Notes: generated by a model not told the origin, from the letters alone. A DNA stretch of 64,000 nt from Mycobacterium bourgelatii (GCF_010723575.1 NZ_BLKZ01000002.1:248001-312000); one strand, 5' to 3'; positions 17,506 through 27,531 are shown, counted from the first letter of the stretch. Made by a program: numbers and translations.

Positions 17506-18213
17506 CTACACCAACGGGATAAACGTGACTCCGCCCGCGGCGACATCCACCACGTGGCGGTCCGGTACGTCTTCCCACCGCGGGTCGTCGTCATAGGGCT
17601 CGCTGGCCAGCACGACACCGTCGTCGCGCCGCAGGATCGACAGGGTGTCTCCCCAAGTGGTGGCGACAAGCCGAGAGCCGTTGGCCGCCAATATGTTCAG
17701 CCGGGCGAGCGGGTCCGCATCACCGATTTCTACGATGGTGTCACCCAGTGCGTCCATCCCGCGCTCGAAGATGGTGGCCGCCAAAATAGCGCTGTCGCAG
17801 ACGGATTCGGCCAACCGAGGCACCGGCAGTAATGCCCGGTCCACGACACCGTTGTGCGATAGCAGCCATTGACCGTCGGTGAACGGCGCCGTCGCACTGG
17901 CTTCTATCGGCATGCCAACCGTCGCCGAGCGCACCGCCGCGACAACACAGTGGCTGCGTAACGCCGGTGCAACCGATGCGAACGACGCGTCCCCCCACAG
18001 TGGCGCCGGACTGCGCCATCGCCGGGGCACCCCCTCGTCCGAAAAGTCCCCGGAAGCGCGGCCGAAAAAGCCGACCCCCCAACCGTCGGCATTCATCAGG
18101 CCATGTTTTTGCCGGCGCGGCGCGTAGGACTGGACCCGAAGGCTGTGCGGCGGATCCAGCACCAGTGTGGAAACCGCCACGGGCGCACCGAGCCAACCGA
18201 GATGACGGCACAT
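17506..18213 (-). CDS. egtC: Gamma-glutamyl hercynylcysteine sulfoxide hydrolase EgtC
   Basis: A 235-residue class II glutamine amidotransferase-fold (Ntn) hydrolase that removes the gamma-glutamyl group in ergothioneine synthesis. The mature N-terminus MCRHLGWLG exposes Cys2 as the nucleophile. MNADGWGVGFFGR and WLLSHNGVVD are the Ntn-amidotransferase motifs. The ATG overlaps the egtB stop as TGATG (18211-18215). The open frame extends upstream inside egtB and is not used. Confidence 0.95.
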   Translation of the reverse strand: MCRHLGWLGAPVAVSTLVLDPPHSLRVQSYAPRRQKHGLMNADGWGVGFFGRASGDFSDEGVPRRWRSPAPLWGDASFASVAPALRSHCVVAAVRSATVGMPIEASATAPFTDGQWLLSHNGVVDRALLPVPRLAESVCDSAILAATIFERGMDALGDTIVEIGDADPLARLNILAANGSRLVATTWGDTLSILRRDDGVVLASEPYDDDPRWEDVPDRHVVDVAAGGVTFIPLV

Positions 18214-19490
18214 CAGACGTCCCAGGCCAGGCGGACGCCGGAAAAAATCTGCCGACGATACGGGTGATCCCAGTTGCGGAAGCTGGGCCGCAGGATGTTC
18301 GGCGCCACGGCCCACGATCCACCGCGCAATACCCGGTAGTCGCCGTCGAAGAACGGCTGGGAGTACCGCCGGTAGATCATCGGCGCGAACCCCGGCCAGG
18401 GCCGCAGCGGCGAACTGGTCCATTCCCACACGTCGCCCAGCATCTGCTCGACCTCGTACGCCGACGCGCCTTGCGGGTAGGCGCCGACCGGAGCCGGGCG
18501 CAGCGCTGCACCGCCCAGGTTGGCGTGAACGTCTGAGGGTTCGGCCGCTCCCCACGGGTATCGGCGCCGGCCCTGGGTCGCCGGATCCCATGCGCAGGCT
18601 TTTTCCCATTCGATTTCGGTGGGCAGACGAGCTCCGGCCCAAGCGGCGTAGGCCTCCGCTTCGAAGTAGGTGACGTGCTGAACGGGTTCGTCGGCGGGAA
18701 TGTCTTCCACGTGGCCGAACCGGGTGCGCGTGCGTCCGTCCGGGTTCCAGAATTGCGGCGCGGTGAGGCCGGCGGCTTGGTTGTGCTCCCAGCCGCGGCT
18801 TGACCACCAGCGCGGTTGCGCATATCCGCCGTCGTCGATGAAGTGTCGCCATTCGCCGTTGGTGACGGGGACACGGCCGATGCGGAAGGCCGGCACGTCG
18901 ACAAGGTGGCCGGGGCGCTCATTGTCCAGCGAGTAGGGCTCCGTTGCGGCATCCACACCCAGCACAAAAGGGCCGCCGGGCACCAGCACCGACGTTCCGG
19001 ACAGTTCCGGCCGGCCGGGGGGCAGCGGCGCCGTCTCCCGCAGTAGTGGCGGGCCGTCACGTAGGTTCAACGCCTGCAGCATGGTTTCGTTGTGCTGATG
19101 TTCGTGGCTGATGACCAGGCCGAACACGAAGTCTTCGGCGTCGGCGGGCAGCGCATCGAGGGCGTCCAACGCGGCGGAGCGCACGTCCCGGCAGTACGAC
19201 CGCGCGCGGTCCGGGGCCAGCAGCGGCAGGTCGACCCGACTTGCGCGGGAATGCACGAACGCGTCGTAGAGACCCTCCACCGCCGGCGGCAGCATGCCCG
19301 GCTTGTTCAGGTCACCGCCGCGCAACAGCCACAGTTCTTCCTGCTGGCCGATGTGCGCCAGATCCCACACCAGTGGGCTCATCAGTGGGTCGTACTGGCG
19401 GTAGAGCTCCGCGTCGTCGAAATCCACCAACCGCAAGGTGCGCGTTCGCGCCCGAGCCAATTCGTCGGCAAGCTGTTCCCGGGAAGTCAC
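18213..19490 (-). CDS. egtB: Hercynine oxygenase (sulfoxide synthase) EgtB
   Basis: A 425-residue non-heme iron enzyme that couples hercynine with gamma-glutamylcysteine and O2. The N-terminal DinB-like domain carries the iron ligands H46 (WDLAHIGQQ) and H129/H133 (SHEHQHNE, HX3H). The C-terminal FGE-sulfatase domain has PVTNGEW, ARLPTEIEWEKA, GDVWEWTSS, YRVLRGGSWA and RPSFRNW. The GTG start at 19490 overlaps the egtA stop as GTGA, and the stop overlaps the egtC ATG. Confidence 0.96.
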   Translation of the reverse strand: MTSREQLADELARARTRTLRLVDFDDAELYRQYDPLMSPLVWDLAHIGQQEELWLLRGGDLNKPGMLPPAVEGLYDAFVHSRASRVDLPLLAPDRARSYCRDVRSAALDALDALPADAEDFVFGLVISHEHQHNETMLQALNLRDGPPLLRETAPLPPGRPELSGTSVLVPGGPFVLGVDAATEPYSLDNERPGHLVDVPAFRIGRVPVTNGEWRHFIDDGGYAQPRWWSSRGWEHNQAAGLTAPQFWNPDGRTRTRFGHVEDIPADEPVQHVTYFEAEAYAAWAGARLPTEIEWEKACAWDPATQGRRRYPWGAAEPSDVHANLGGAALRPAPVGAYPQGASAYEVEQMLGDVWEWTSSPLRPWPGFAPMIYRRYSQPFFDGDYRVLRGGSWAVAPNILRPSFRNWDHPYRRQIFSGVRLAWDV

Positions 19491-20749
19491 GGCCCGCCCT
19501 GCGCCAGTTGCGTGACCGTCTGGGCGATGCCGTGCTCGAAAACCACGTCGGCGAAGTCGTCCGCCGGGCAGCGACCCCGCTCAACATTCCGGATCAACGG
19601 TTGCATCGCATCGCCGAGCGCCGGCGGAACCCGATCGGCGGCGATGCTGATACATCGCTTGGCCGCCCGGCGCAGGCGCCGCTCACCGAGGCCCACGCGC
19701 GCGGCGGTGTCCCAGGCGGTGGCCACCGGTTCGACGGCCTCCGCGGCCAGGTCGGCTGCCACAGGATCGTCGAGCAGGGTCACCATCGTGGCCACCACAG
19801 CCGGCCAGTAGCGATCCGGCAGGCTGTCGAGGTAGCGGATTTCCAGCCACTGGCGGGGGCGAACCGGCGGAAAGAGCGTGGTCAGGTGGTACTCAAGGTC
19901 TGCCACCGTGGGCCGGCGGCCGCCGAGCAGCACCCGACCGTCTACCCAGTCGGTGAAAGGCACGTAATCAGTGACGGCCACAGCGTCCGGTTGATGCACC
20001 AACATCACCGGCGCCTTGAGCGCGTAGCGCGCCCAGTCGGTGCCGGGATCGTCGCCGCTGGCACCCAGAATCGGGCCGCAGCGCGCGGAATCCATCTGGC
20101 CCCACACCCGCTGTCGGCTGGATTGCCAGCCGGAGAAGTCGCCGTTGAGCATGGGCGAGTTGGCGGCGATCGCGATCATCGTCGGCCCCAGCGCATGGGC
20201 CAGTCGTACCCGTGTCGCCCAGTCGGCCTGCGGCCCAGCGTCCAGATTGACCTGGATCGACGCGGTCGACGTCATCATTGCCGCGCCTGCTTCCCCACTG
20301 CGACTGGACGCGAAGAACTGCTCCATCGCCCGATACCGCGCTCCGGGATTGATTCGCTTGGGCGGGCGCAACGGGTCCGCGCCCAGGAAAACCAAGCCCA
20401 ACCCCGCTTCGGCGAAGGCCGAGCGCAGCACCGCCTGATCGCGGGCCATGGCGTCGATGGCCGGCAGCGCACCCACCATCGGCGGACCCGACAGCTCTAC
20501 GGCACCGCCGGGTTCCACGCTGATCGCGCTTCCGCCCGGCAGTGGATTCACCCACTTCAGCACGTCGCCGATGTCGTCCCAGCTGGGTCTGCGCAGCGGA
20601 TCGGCCGGATCGAAACAGTGCCCCTCGACTTCCAAACCGACGCAGCCCACCGGACCGTCGGCCAAGCACCCTTCGGCAATGTATTCCGCTGCCGCTGCCG
20701 AGCTGCGGATCTCTGTATCGACCGCGGTGCTGCTGGCGGCGAACGTCAT
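19487..20749 (-). CDS. egtA: Glutamate-cysteine ligase EgtA
   Basis: A 420-residue GCS2-type ligase that makes gamma-glutamylcysteine for EgtB. Motifs: GLEVEGHCFDP (acidic metal/substrate site), SVEPGGAVELSGPP, MTSTASIQVNLDAG, and RQWLEIRYLDSLPDRYW. It is the first gene of the five-gene egt operon and starts at ATG 20749 with SD GGAGGG 8 nt upstream. About 207 bp separate it from the ohr stop, so the operon promoter should lie there; I saw no convincing -10/-35 pair. Confidence 0.95.
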   Translation of the reverse strand: MTFAASSTAVDTEIRSSAAAAEYIAEGCLADGPVGCVGLEVEGHCFDPADPLRRPSWDDIGDVLKWVNPLPGGSAISVEPGGAVELSGPPMVGALPAIDAMARDQAVLRSAFAEAGLGLVFLGADPLRPPKRINPGARYRAMEQFFASSRSGEAGAAMMTSTASIQVNLDAGPQADWATRVRLAHALGPTMIAIAANSPMLNGDFSGWQSSRQRVWGQMDSARCGPILGASGDDPGTDWARYALKAPVMLVHQPDAVAVTDYVPFTDWVDGRVLLGGRRPTVADLEYHLTTLFPPVRPRQWLEIRYLDSLPDRYWPAVVATMVTLLDDPVAADLAAEAVEPVATAWDTAARVGLGERRLRRAAKRCISIAADRVPPALGDAMQPLIRNVERGRCPADDFADVVFEHGIAQTVTQLAQGGP

Positions 20750-20956
20750 ATCACGATCCCTCCGGGCCCGGAGCTTGCGCAGCTACTGGGAACGATAGCC
20801 GTCAATACTTCATCTTCCAGACCACGCCGACATATTCCCGTTTGGTCGCGCGGGCTAACCGGATCCGCAATAACCGCTTGTCGCTACTGACCGAGCGCGT
20901 TCTGCATCGTTCGGTCTGCGGACTTCAGCGCCGTGACGGCGAACCTCACTTGAGGC

Positions 20957-21385
20957 TCAGACCTTGGCCGAGACTTCCACGTCGATGTTGCCCCTGGTCG
21001 CCTTCGAATACGGACACACACCGTGCGCCTGCTTCACCAGGTCCTCGGCCTGACTCTGCTCCAGGCCGGGTAGATAGCCGACGATCTTGCCGGTGAGCCC
21101 GAACCCGCCCTCGGAGTCCTTCCCGAAACCGACCTGCACGGTGACACTGGTGGCGTCGTCGAGCTTCACCTTGGCCTTGCCCGCAACCAACCGCAGCGCA
21201 CCGAGGAAACAGGCCGCGTAGCCCGCGGAGAACAACTGCTCGGGGTTGGTGCCCTCACCGTTGCCGCCCATCGCCTTTGGCGGACGGGTCTCCATGTCGA
21301 TTCGACCGTCGTCGGACTTGACGTGGCCGTCACGCCCGCCGCCGGTCGCCGTGGATTCGGTGGTGTAAACGACTTCGATGCTCAT
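20957..21385 (-). CDS. ohr: Organic hydroperoxide resistance protein (Ohr/OsmC family)
   Basis: A 142-residue OsmC/Ohr thiol peroxidase that reduces organic hydroperoxides. The catalytic and resolving cysteines are C59 (AGYAACFLGAL) and C124 (HGVCPYSKATRGN), both in their conserved contexts. NPEQLFSAGYAACF identifies the Ohr subgroup. It lies between egtA and the catalase gene on the same strand, 36 bp from the catalase stop, so it is probably co-transcribed with it. I do not recall ohr at this position in M. tuberculosis. Confidence 0.93.
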   Translation of the reverse strand: MSIEVVYTTESTATGGGRDGHVKSDDGRIDMETRPPKAMGGNGEGTNPEQLFSAGYAACFLGALRLVAGKAKVKLDDATSVTVQVGFGKDSEGGFGLTGKIVGYLPGLEQSQAEDLVKQAHGVCPYSKATRGNIDVEVSAKV

Positions 21386-21421
21386 GCTCTTCGATCATGC
21401 CAGGCATCGAACGTCGAGTCT

Positions 21422-22864
21422 TCAGCCGCCGCGGACGCCTTCCTCGACCTTCTTGCCCAACTCGGGGTCAACGTTTCGCCAGTACTCGAACACCCGCGAC
21501 AACACGGGCTCTTTGACACCCTTGGATGCGTGCCCAACGATGTTGTGTACCAACCGGTCTCGGGCATCGTCGTCCATAACGTCACGGACCAGAGTGCCGG
21601 CCTGACCCCAGTCGTCATCCTCGGCGTGCAAGGTATACGCCGAACGAACCATCTGCCCGTCGGCGAACCAACGCACCTCCGCCGCGCGGGCCGGGTCGGC
21701 GTGCGGTCCGCCGTATGAGTTGGGTGCATAGACCGGATCGGACACGTTCTTGATCCGCATCGCTCCATCTTTGGAGTAGCTGTTGACCTCCACCTGCGGC
21801 GTATTGACCGGAATTTGCTTGTAATTCGTTCCCAGCCGGGCCCGGTGGGCATCGGAGTAGGAGAACCCGCGGGCCAGCAACATCTTGTCCGGGCTCAGTC
21901 CGGTGCCCGGCACGATGTTGTTGGGTTCAAAGGCGGCCTGCTCTATCTCGGTGTGGTAGTCGGTGACGTTGCGGTCGAGTGTCAACTTGCCGACGTCGAT
22001 CAGCGGGTAGTCACCGTGCGGCCATACCTTGGTCAGGTCGAACGGGTTGAACCGGTAGGACTTGGCCTCCTCGAACGGCATGATCTGCATCTTGAGCGTC
22101 CAGCTGGGGAAGTTGCCGCCCTCGATGGACTCGTACAGGTCCCGCTGGTGATAGTCGCCGTCCTCACCGGCCAGCCGGTCGGCATCCTCCTGCGTCAGGT
22201 AATCGATGCCCTGATCGGTGATGAAGTGGTATTTCACCCAAAAGATTTCGCCGTTGGCGTTGATCCAGCTGTAGGTATGGCTGCTGTAGCCGTTCATGTG
22301 CCGCCACGTCTTGGGGATGCCCCGATCCCCCATCAGCCAGGTGACCTGATGCGCCGACTCCGGTGAAAGAGTCCAGAAATCCCACTGCATGTTGTGGTCG
22401 CGCAAATTGTTTGCCGCCATTCGCTTTTGCGAGCGGATGAAATGCTGGAACTTCAGCGGGTCGCGAATGAAGAAGACCGGGGTGTTGTTCCCCACCATGT
22501 CGAAGTTGCCTTCGCTGGTGTAGAACTTCAGCGCGAAGCCGCGCGGATCGCGCCAGGTGTCCGGGCTGCCTCGCTCCCCGGCAACGGTGGAAAACCGGAT
22601 CAGCGTGTCGGTCTTGGTGCCCGGCTGGAACACCGCGGCGCGCGTGTATTTGCTGACGTCGTTGATCACCTCGAAGTGCCCGAACGCGCCGCCACCCTTG
22701 GCGTGTGGCTGGCGCTCCGGAATCCGCTCGCGGTTGAACTGCGCCATCTGCTCGATCAGGTAATGGTCTTGCAGCAGAATCGGACCATTGGGGCCGATGG
22801 TCAGCGATTGATCGTCACTCGGGGCGGGATTGCCGGCATCGTTGGTGGTGTATCGCTCCGTCAT
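21422..22864 (-). CDS. katA: Monofunctional heme catalase
   Basis: A 480-residue clade 3-type (small-subunit) heme catalase. The catalytic His is H54 in the PERQPHAKGGGAFGHFE context; the catalytic Asn is in NFDMVGNNTPVFF. The proximal heme tyrosine lies in RGFSYSDAHRARLG. Length is typical of the family. An SD (GAGGAG) lies 8 nt before the ATG. M. tuberculosis, from memory, has only the bifunctional KatG, so this gene marks a species difference. Pairing with ohr and the egt operon suggests a peroxide-defence cluster. A perfect inverted repeat about 90 bp upstream may be its operator. Confidence 0.95.
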   Translation of the reverse strand: MTERYTTNDAGNPAPSDDQSLTIGPNGPILLQDHYLIEQMAQFNRERIPERQPHAKGGGAFGHFEVINDVSKYTRAAVFQPGTKTDTLIRFSTVAGERGSPDTWRDPRGFALKFYTSEGNFDMVGNNTPVFFIRDPLKFQHFIRSQKRMAANNLRDHNMQWDFWTLSPESAHQVTWLMGDRGIPKTWRHMNGYSSHTYSWINANGEIFWVKYHFITDQGIDYLTQEDADRLAGEDGDYHQRDLYESIEGGNFPSWTLKMQIMPFEEAKSYRFNPFDLTKVWPHGDYPLIDVGKLTLDRNVTDYHTEIEQAAFEPNNIVPGTGLSPDKMLLARGFSYSDAHRARLGTNYKQIPVNTPQVEVNSYSKDGAMRIKNVSDPVYAPNSYGGPHADPARAAEVRWFADGQMVRSAYTLHAEDDDWGQAGTLVRDVMDDDARDRLVHNIVGHASKGVKEPVLSRVFEYWRNVDPELGKKVEEGVRGG

Positions 22865-22952
22865 TTTGCGATCTCCTCGCTACTGGGCTGGTACAACGGA
22901 AACTGTAGAGCCGCAACGCATTTTGACCCCGACATCACGTCACAGCCGAATC

Positions 22953-22969
22953 GCGTTGCATAGCAACGC
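22953..22969. promoter_or_regulatory. Inverted repeat upstream of catalase gene
   Basis: GCGTTGC-ATA-GCAACGC is a perfect 7+3+7 inverted repeat 89 bp upstream of the catalase ATG. A further GCAACGC half-site occurs near 22912-22920. The 232-bp gap 22865-23096 contains no gene. The repeat could bind a peroxide- or metal-responsive regulator; which one is unknown. Confidence 0.45.
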
Positions 22970-23096
22970 TTTTGAAGAAAGCTGCCGCGTAGCCCGACGC
23001 CCTCTTCAGAGGGCCGGAAGGGCTGGTGCGCGACACTACGGTCACATAGCCCAGTATGCGCCTGGTTAAGGCAACTACAGAAGCGGGTGTATGCGG

Positions 23097-23516
23097 CTAG
23101 CGTCCCGGCGGAGGGCTCGGCACGGTGGGCGCAGACGTCGGCGGCTGAGCGGGACCCGTCGGAGTACCCGGACCGCCGGCACCCGGCGGCGGGCCACCCG
23201 GGAAACCGGGGCCCACACCAGGGGGCGGCGGCCCACCGGGGAATCTGAACTGCCACCCCGGACCCGGGCCGCCCGGACCGCCGCCCGGACCCATTTGGCC
23301 GTGATGGTGATGACGGTGGTGATGACACTTCCCCGCACCGAACACCATGGCACCCGCAAAGAACAGGGTCCACGCGATGAATGTGATGCCGGCGATGATC
23401 ACCACCCACGCCGCGACGCGGTAGAGCCTCGGCGGCTTTTCCACCACCCGCCCTGGTGGCGGTGCGGCGGTTGTGACGGGGCCTGCCTTGGCTGCGGGCT
23501 CGGGCGTTTCAGTCAT
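23097..23516 (-). CDS. His-rich, Pro/Gly-rich single-pass membrane protein
   Basis: A 139-residue protein. It has a cytoplasmic N-terminus of about 30 residues and one transmembrane helix (VAAWVVIIAGITFIAWTLFFAGAMV). A histidine cluster follows directly (KCHHHRHHHHGQM), then a long PGG/PPG-rich tail (GGPGGPGPGW and similar). It is a paralogue of the protein at 23648-24004 and corresponds by position to the proline-rich Rv3705A/Rv3706c pair. The seven or more histidines next to the membrane suggest divalent metal binding, but this is an inference from composition. Function unknown. Confidence 0.82.
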   Translation of the reverse strand: MTETPEPAAKAGPVTTAAPPPGRVVEKPPRLYRVAAWVVIIAGITFIAWTLFFAGAMVFGAGKCHHHRHHHHGQMGPGGGPGGPGPGWQFRFPGGPPPPGVGPGFPGGPPPGAGGPGTPTGPAQPPTSAPTVPSPPPGR

Positions 23517-23593
23517 GTCTTGAATATCGCGCAGTGCCGCAACAGCCGTAAAGAGTCAAGGACACAAAGTTGTCATGAATTAACGCGTTTGAG

Positions 23594-23619
23594 GCCCGGC
23601 GCTCGAGTGAGCGCCGGGC
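23594..23619 (-). terminator. Strong hairpin downstream of 23648-24004 gene
   Basis: GCCCGGCGCTC (23594-23604) and GAGCGCCGGGC (23609-23619) form an 11-bp perfect stem with a GAGT loop. It sits 29 bp past the stop of the upstream minus-strand gene. No U-tract follows, as is usual for mycobacterial terminators. Confidence 0.6.
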
Positions 23620-23647
23620 AATTGGCAACCCTGCCGAAAACGCTGGC

Positions 23648-24004
23648 TTATCGACCCGGTGTCGTGGCGGGCGCCAATGATGGCGCGACCGACGTCGGGA
23701 CCTGACCCGGTCCAGCCGGACCGCCCGGAGCGACGGACGCGGGCGGGCTGTTGGGGACTCCCTGCTGGTGCATCATCCCGTGGTGCCGGTGGTGCTTGAA
23801 GTGATGGCCTCCGCCGTGACCCGCGGCTAACCCCAGCCGGAATCCGGAGAAGAAAATGACCGCGACGATGAACACGGTGCCGGCGACGATCGCCACCCAG
23901 GCTGCTGCTTTGAAGACCCTGGGAGTTTGCTGCACCGTTGCGACAGGCGGCGGGGCAACCGCAGTGGCCGTCGACGCTGTTGGGATTTCGTTAGTTTCAC
24001 TCAT
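23648..24004 (-). CDS. His-rich, Pro-rich single-pass membrane protein (paralogue)
   Basis: A 118-residue protein with the same architecture as the neighbour at 23097. A Thr/Pro-rich N-terminus (MSETNEIPTAST) precedes a transmembrane helix (AAAWVAIVAGTVFIVAVIFFSGF). A His-rich stretch follows (GHGGGHHFKHHRHHGMM) and then a Pro/Ala/Ser tail. The shared AAWV.I.AG..FI core shows that the two arose by tandem duplication. I chose ATG 24004; an in-frame ATG at 24034 would add ten residues without homology to the paralogue. Function unknown; metal binding is possible. Confidence 0.8.
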   Translation of the reverse strand: MSETNEIPTASTATAVAPPPVATVQQTPRVFKAAAWVAIVAGTVFIVAVIFFSGFRLGLAAGHGGGHHFKHHRHHGMMHQQGVPNSPPASVAPGGPAGPGQVPTSVAPSLAPATTPGR

Positions 24005-24104
24005 AAAACGCATGATGCTCCGGAAACCGGGCAAGTCAACTATGCGCTACTTATGTAGCAGCTGTGAACGGACCGTTTAGTGCTGGAACAGCGCGTTTCG
24101 CGCG

Positions 24105-25142
24105 TCACAGTTGGGCGGCTAGCAACTCTGCGATCTGGATGGTGTTGAGCGCCGCCCCCTTGCGCAGGTTGTCCCCCGCGATGAACAGCGCCAGCCCACG
24201 CCCGTCCGGGGCGCCCGGGTCCTGCCGGATTCGGCCGACCAGTGATTCGTCGACACCGGCCGCGTCCAGCGGCGTGGGCACGTCGACCACCTTTACCCCG
24301 GGAGCGCCGGCAAGAATGTCACGGGCCTGCTCCGGGGTGATCGGCCGAGCGAACTCGGCGTTGATCGACAACGAGTGACCAGTGAACACCGGCACCCGCA
24401 CGCAGGTGCCGCTGACCAACAGGTCGGGGATGCCCAGGATCTTGCGGCTCTCGAAACGCAGCTTCTGGTCCTCGTCGGTCTCGCCGGAGCCGTCGTCAAC
24501 CAACGAACCCGCCAACGGGACCACGTTGAACGCGATCGGCGCGACATACTTCTTCGGCGCCGGGAAATCCACTGCGCGGCCGTCGTGCACCAACTGCTCG
24601 GCGCCGTCGATGACCGCGCGGGTCTGCTCGGCCAACTCCGCTACGCCGGCCACACCGCTGCCGGAGACCGCTTGATAGGACGATGCCACGAAGCGCACCA
24701 ACCCGGCCTCGTCGTGCAGCACCTTGAGCACCGGCATCGCGGCCATGGTGGTGCAGTTCGGGTTCGCGATGATGCCCTTGGGCCGCTGACCGGCGTCCCG
24801 CTCGAAGTTCACCTCGGAGACCACCAGCGGGACTTCGGGGTCCTTGCGCCAGGCCGACGAGTTGTCGATCACCGTGGCGCCGGCAGCGGCGAACCGCGGC
24901 GCCTGCACCCGAGACATGGTCGCCCCGGCGGAGAACAACGCAATGTCCAACCCGGCCGGGTCGGCCGTCTCGGCGTCCTCGACCTCGATCTCCTGGCCCC
25001 GGAAGGGCAACTTACGGCCCTGCGAACGGGCGGAGGCAAAGAACCGCACCGAGTCGGCCGGGAAGTCGCGTTCTTCGAGCAGCGTACGCATCACTTGGCC
25101 CACCTGGCCGGTGGCGCCGACTACACCTATCGAAAGGCCCAT
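24105..25142 (-). CDS. asd: Aspartate-semialdehyde dehydrogenase
   Basis: A 345-residue enzyme that reduces aspartyl phosphate to aspartate semialdehyde, feeding lysine/DAP, threonine and methionine synthesis. The N-terminal NADP-binding GVVGATGQVG is at residues 6-15. The nucleophile is C130 in ANPNCTTMAAMPVL. The dimerisation/catalytic domain contains RVPVFTGHSLSINAEF. The ATG at 25142 directly abuts the ask stop (25143), so ask-asd is one operon. Length and active-site number match M. tuberculosis Asd. Confidence 0.97.
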   Translation of the reverse strand: MGLSIGVVGATGQVGQVMRTLLEERDFPADSVRFFASARSQGRKLPFRGQEIEVEDAETADPAGLDIALFSAGATMSRVQAPRFAAAGATVIDNSSAWRKDPEVPLVVSEVNFERDAGQRPKGIIANPNCTTMAAMPVLKVLHDEAGLVRFVASSYQAVSGSGVAGVAELAEQTRAVIDGAEQLVHDGRAVDFPAPKKYVAPIAFNVVPLAGSLVDDGSGETDEDQKLRFESRKILGIPDLLVSGTCVRVPVFTGHSLSINAEFARPITPEQARDILAGAPGVKVVDVPTPLDAAGVDESLVGRIRQDPGAPDGRGLALFIAGDNLRKGAALNTIQIAELLAAQL

Positions 25143-26408
<1,266 letters not shown>

Positions 26409-26501
26409 CATCTCCCTTTCTTCCCCGGCTATAAGTCCACAACAGGATACGGGTCGGCGCATCTTGATTGATTTCCACGTCATTGCGGGAATACCGGAGA
26501 C

Positions 26502-26942
26502 ATGGCCGGAAATGCCGACAAACCGCGTGGTGGCCTTCGCCGCCGCCTGGCTGGCGCGCGCGATCGGCTGCGCACCTGGCCCGCGCTCGATGTGACCTAC
26601 CGCATCTTGGTCGGCATTGTCGGACTGGCGTTGTTGTGCGTCGGGATCATCGCAATCCCGTATCCGGGTCCAGGGTGGGCGATCGTGTTCCTGGGCCTAG
26701 CGGTCCTGGCTACCGAGTTCACTGTCTTCCGGCGGCTGCTCAAATACGTGCGCGGTCGGTACAACGCGGTGATGCGGTGGTTCCGCCGACAGCACGGGGC
26801 GGTGCAATTCATGGGCACGCTGTTGACGGCGGCGGTCACCGTGGCGACGTTGTGGGTGATGGGCGTGCCTGGGTGGATGGCCGAGACCGCCGGCTGGGAT
26901 CTGACATGGGCGCAGAGCCCACTGGGCTTTGGGGCCGGGTGA
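26502..26942 (+). CDS. PGPGW-motif (TIGR02611-type) transmembrane protein
   Basis: A 146-residue membrane protein. It has a basic N-terminus, a helix (RILVGIVGLALLCVGIIAI), and then the family signature IPYPGPGWAIVFLGLAVLAT. An Arg-rich loop and a further helix (FMGTLLTAAVTVATLWVM) follow. The signature places it in the putative transmembrane PGPGW family; function unknown. The ATG at 26502 follows a GGAG sequence (CCGGAGACATG) with very short spacing. It is divergent from ask with a 93-bp gap. Confidence 0.85.
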   Translation: MAGNADKPRGGLRRRLAGARDRLRTWPALDVTYRILVGIVGLALLCVGIIAIPYPGPGWAIVFLGLAVLATEFTVFRRLLKYVRGRYNAVMRWFRRQHGAVQFMGTLLTAAVTVATLWVMGVPGWMAETAGWDLTWAQSPLGFGAG

Positions 26943-26997
26943 CCCGGGTGACCCGTCTTCGGGTGGTGTCGCCCAGATCGTCCCCGAAATCAGACCG

Positions 26998-27531
26998 TCA
27001 AGCGTTGCCTCGCCACCACCGATAAAGGGTGTCGATGTCGTTGCCCTCGACGATGCCGAGTCTGCGTATGTCATCGTCGGTCCAGATCACGGCAGGTTTG
27101 CCCGCGGCAGAAGTCCCACACTCGACCAGACCCGCCGTCTGATCGCGGTAGCTATCGCCCCACGTCCCGGGTGAAGCTTGATCACCCGGGCAGGACGACG
27201 CCACCGAGTAACCGGCTACGCCCGCGCCGTGCGCGAAATTTCTGGTCACGTCATTGGGAGTGGCATAGAGCAAAAACACTGCGTGCGAGGGTCCGCTCGG
27301 GTCGCTGCTCTGGCCGCACACCACCCGCTCGAGTGACCCCTCCACCGGGTCTATCTCTTGACAATTGCCTGATGAGAAGCCGGCCGGCAACGTTCCCATC
27401 AGCTGGCCCGAGGGCGCCGCGGCGCAATCGGCCGTGGCACCGAGAACAGCAGCGCCGCCGCAGGCGGTAATCGCAGCCACCCTGGCGACCCAGCAAGTCG
27501 CGGCGTGACTTGCACTGATGAACGACCTCAT
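26998..27531 (-). CDS. Secreted protein resembling mycobacterial kinase sensor domains
   Basis: A 177-residue protein beginning MRSFISASH. An N-terminal signal-like hydrophobic region (VARVAAITACGGAAVLGATA) ends near AAAPSGQL. The mature domain has LPAGFSSGNCQEIDP, LERVVCGQSSD, SVASSCPGDQ, LVECGTSAAG and VIWTDDDIRRLGIVEG. The spaced cysteines and the closing LYRWW pattern resemble the extracellular domains of some mycobacterial Ser/Thr kinases and related secreted proteins. It is convergent with the PGPGW protein, and its start lies 98 bp from the leuA leader. Function unknown. Confidence 0.72.
   Translation of the reverse strand: MRSFISASHAATCWVARVAAITACGGAAVLGATADCAAAPSGQLMGTLPAGFSSGNCQEIDPVEGSLERVVCGQSSDPSGPSHAVFLLYATPNDVTRNFAHGAGVAGYSVASSCPGDQASPGTWGDSYRDQTAGLVECGTSAAGKPAVIWTDDDIRRLGIVEGNDIDTLYRWWRGNA

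Noticed and set aside
18214..18852. N-terminal extension of EgtC
   Set aside because: It lies inside egtB in another frame; EgtC needs Cys2 exposed, which fixes the start at 18213.
20750..20956. A TTGACG box near 20800 as egt operon promoter
   Set aside because: No -10 hexamer lies at proper spacing (nearest TAGCT gives 14 bp), so I did not list it.
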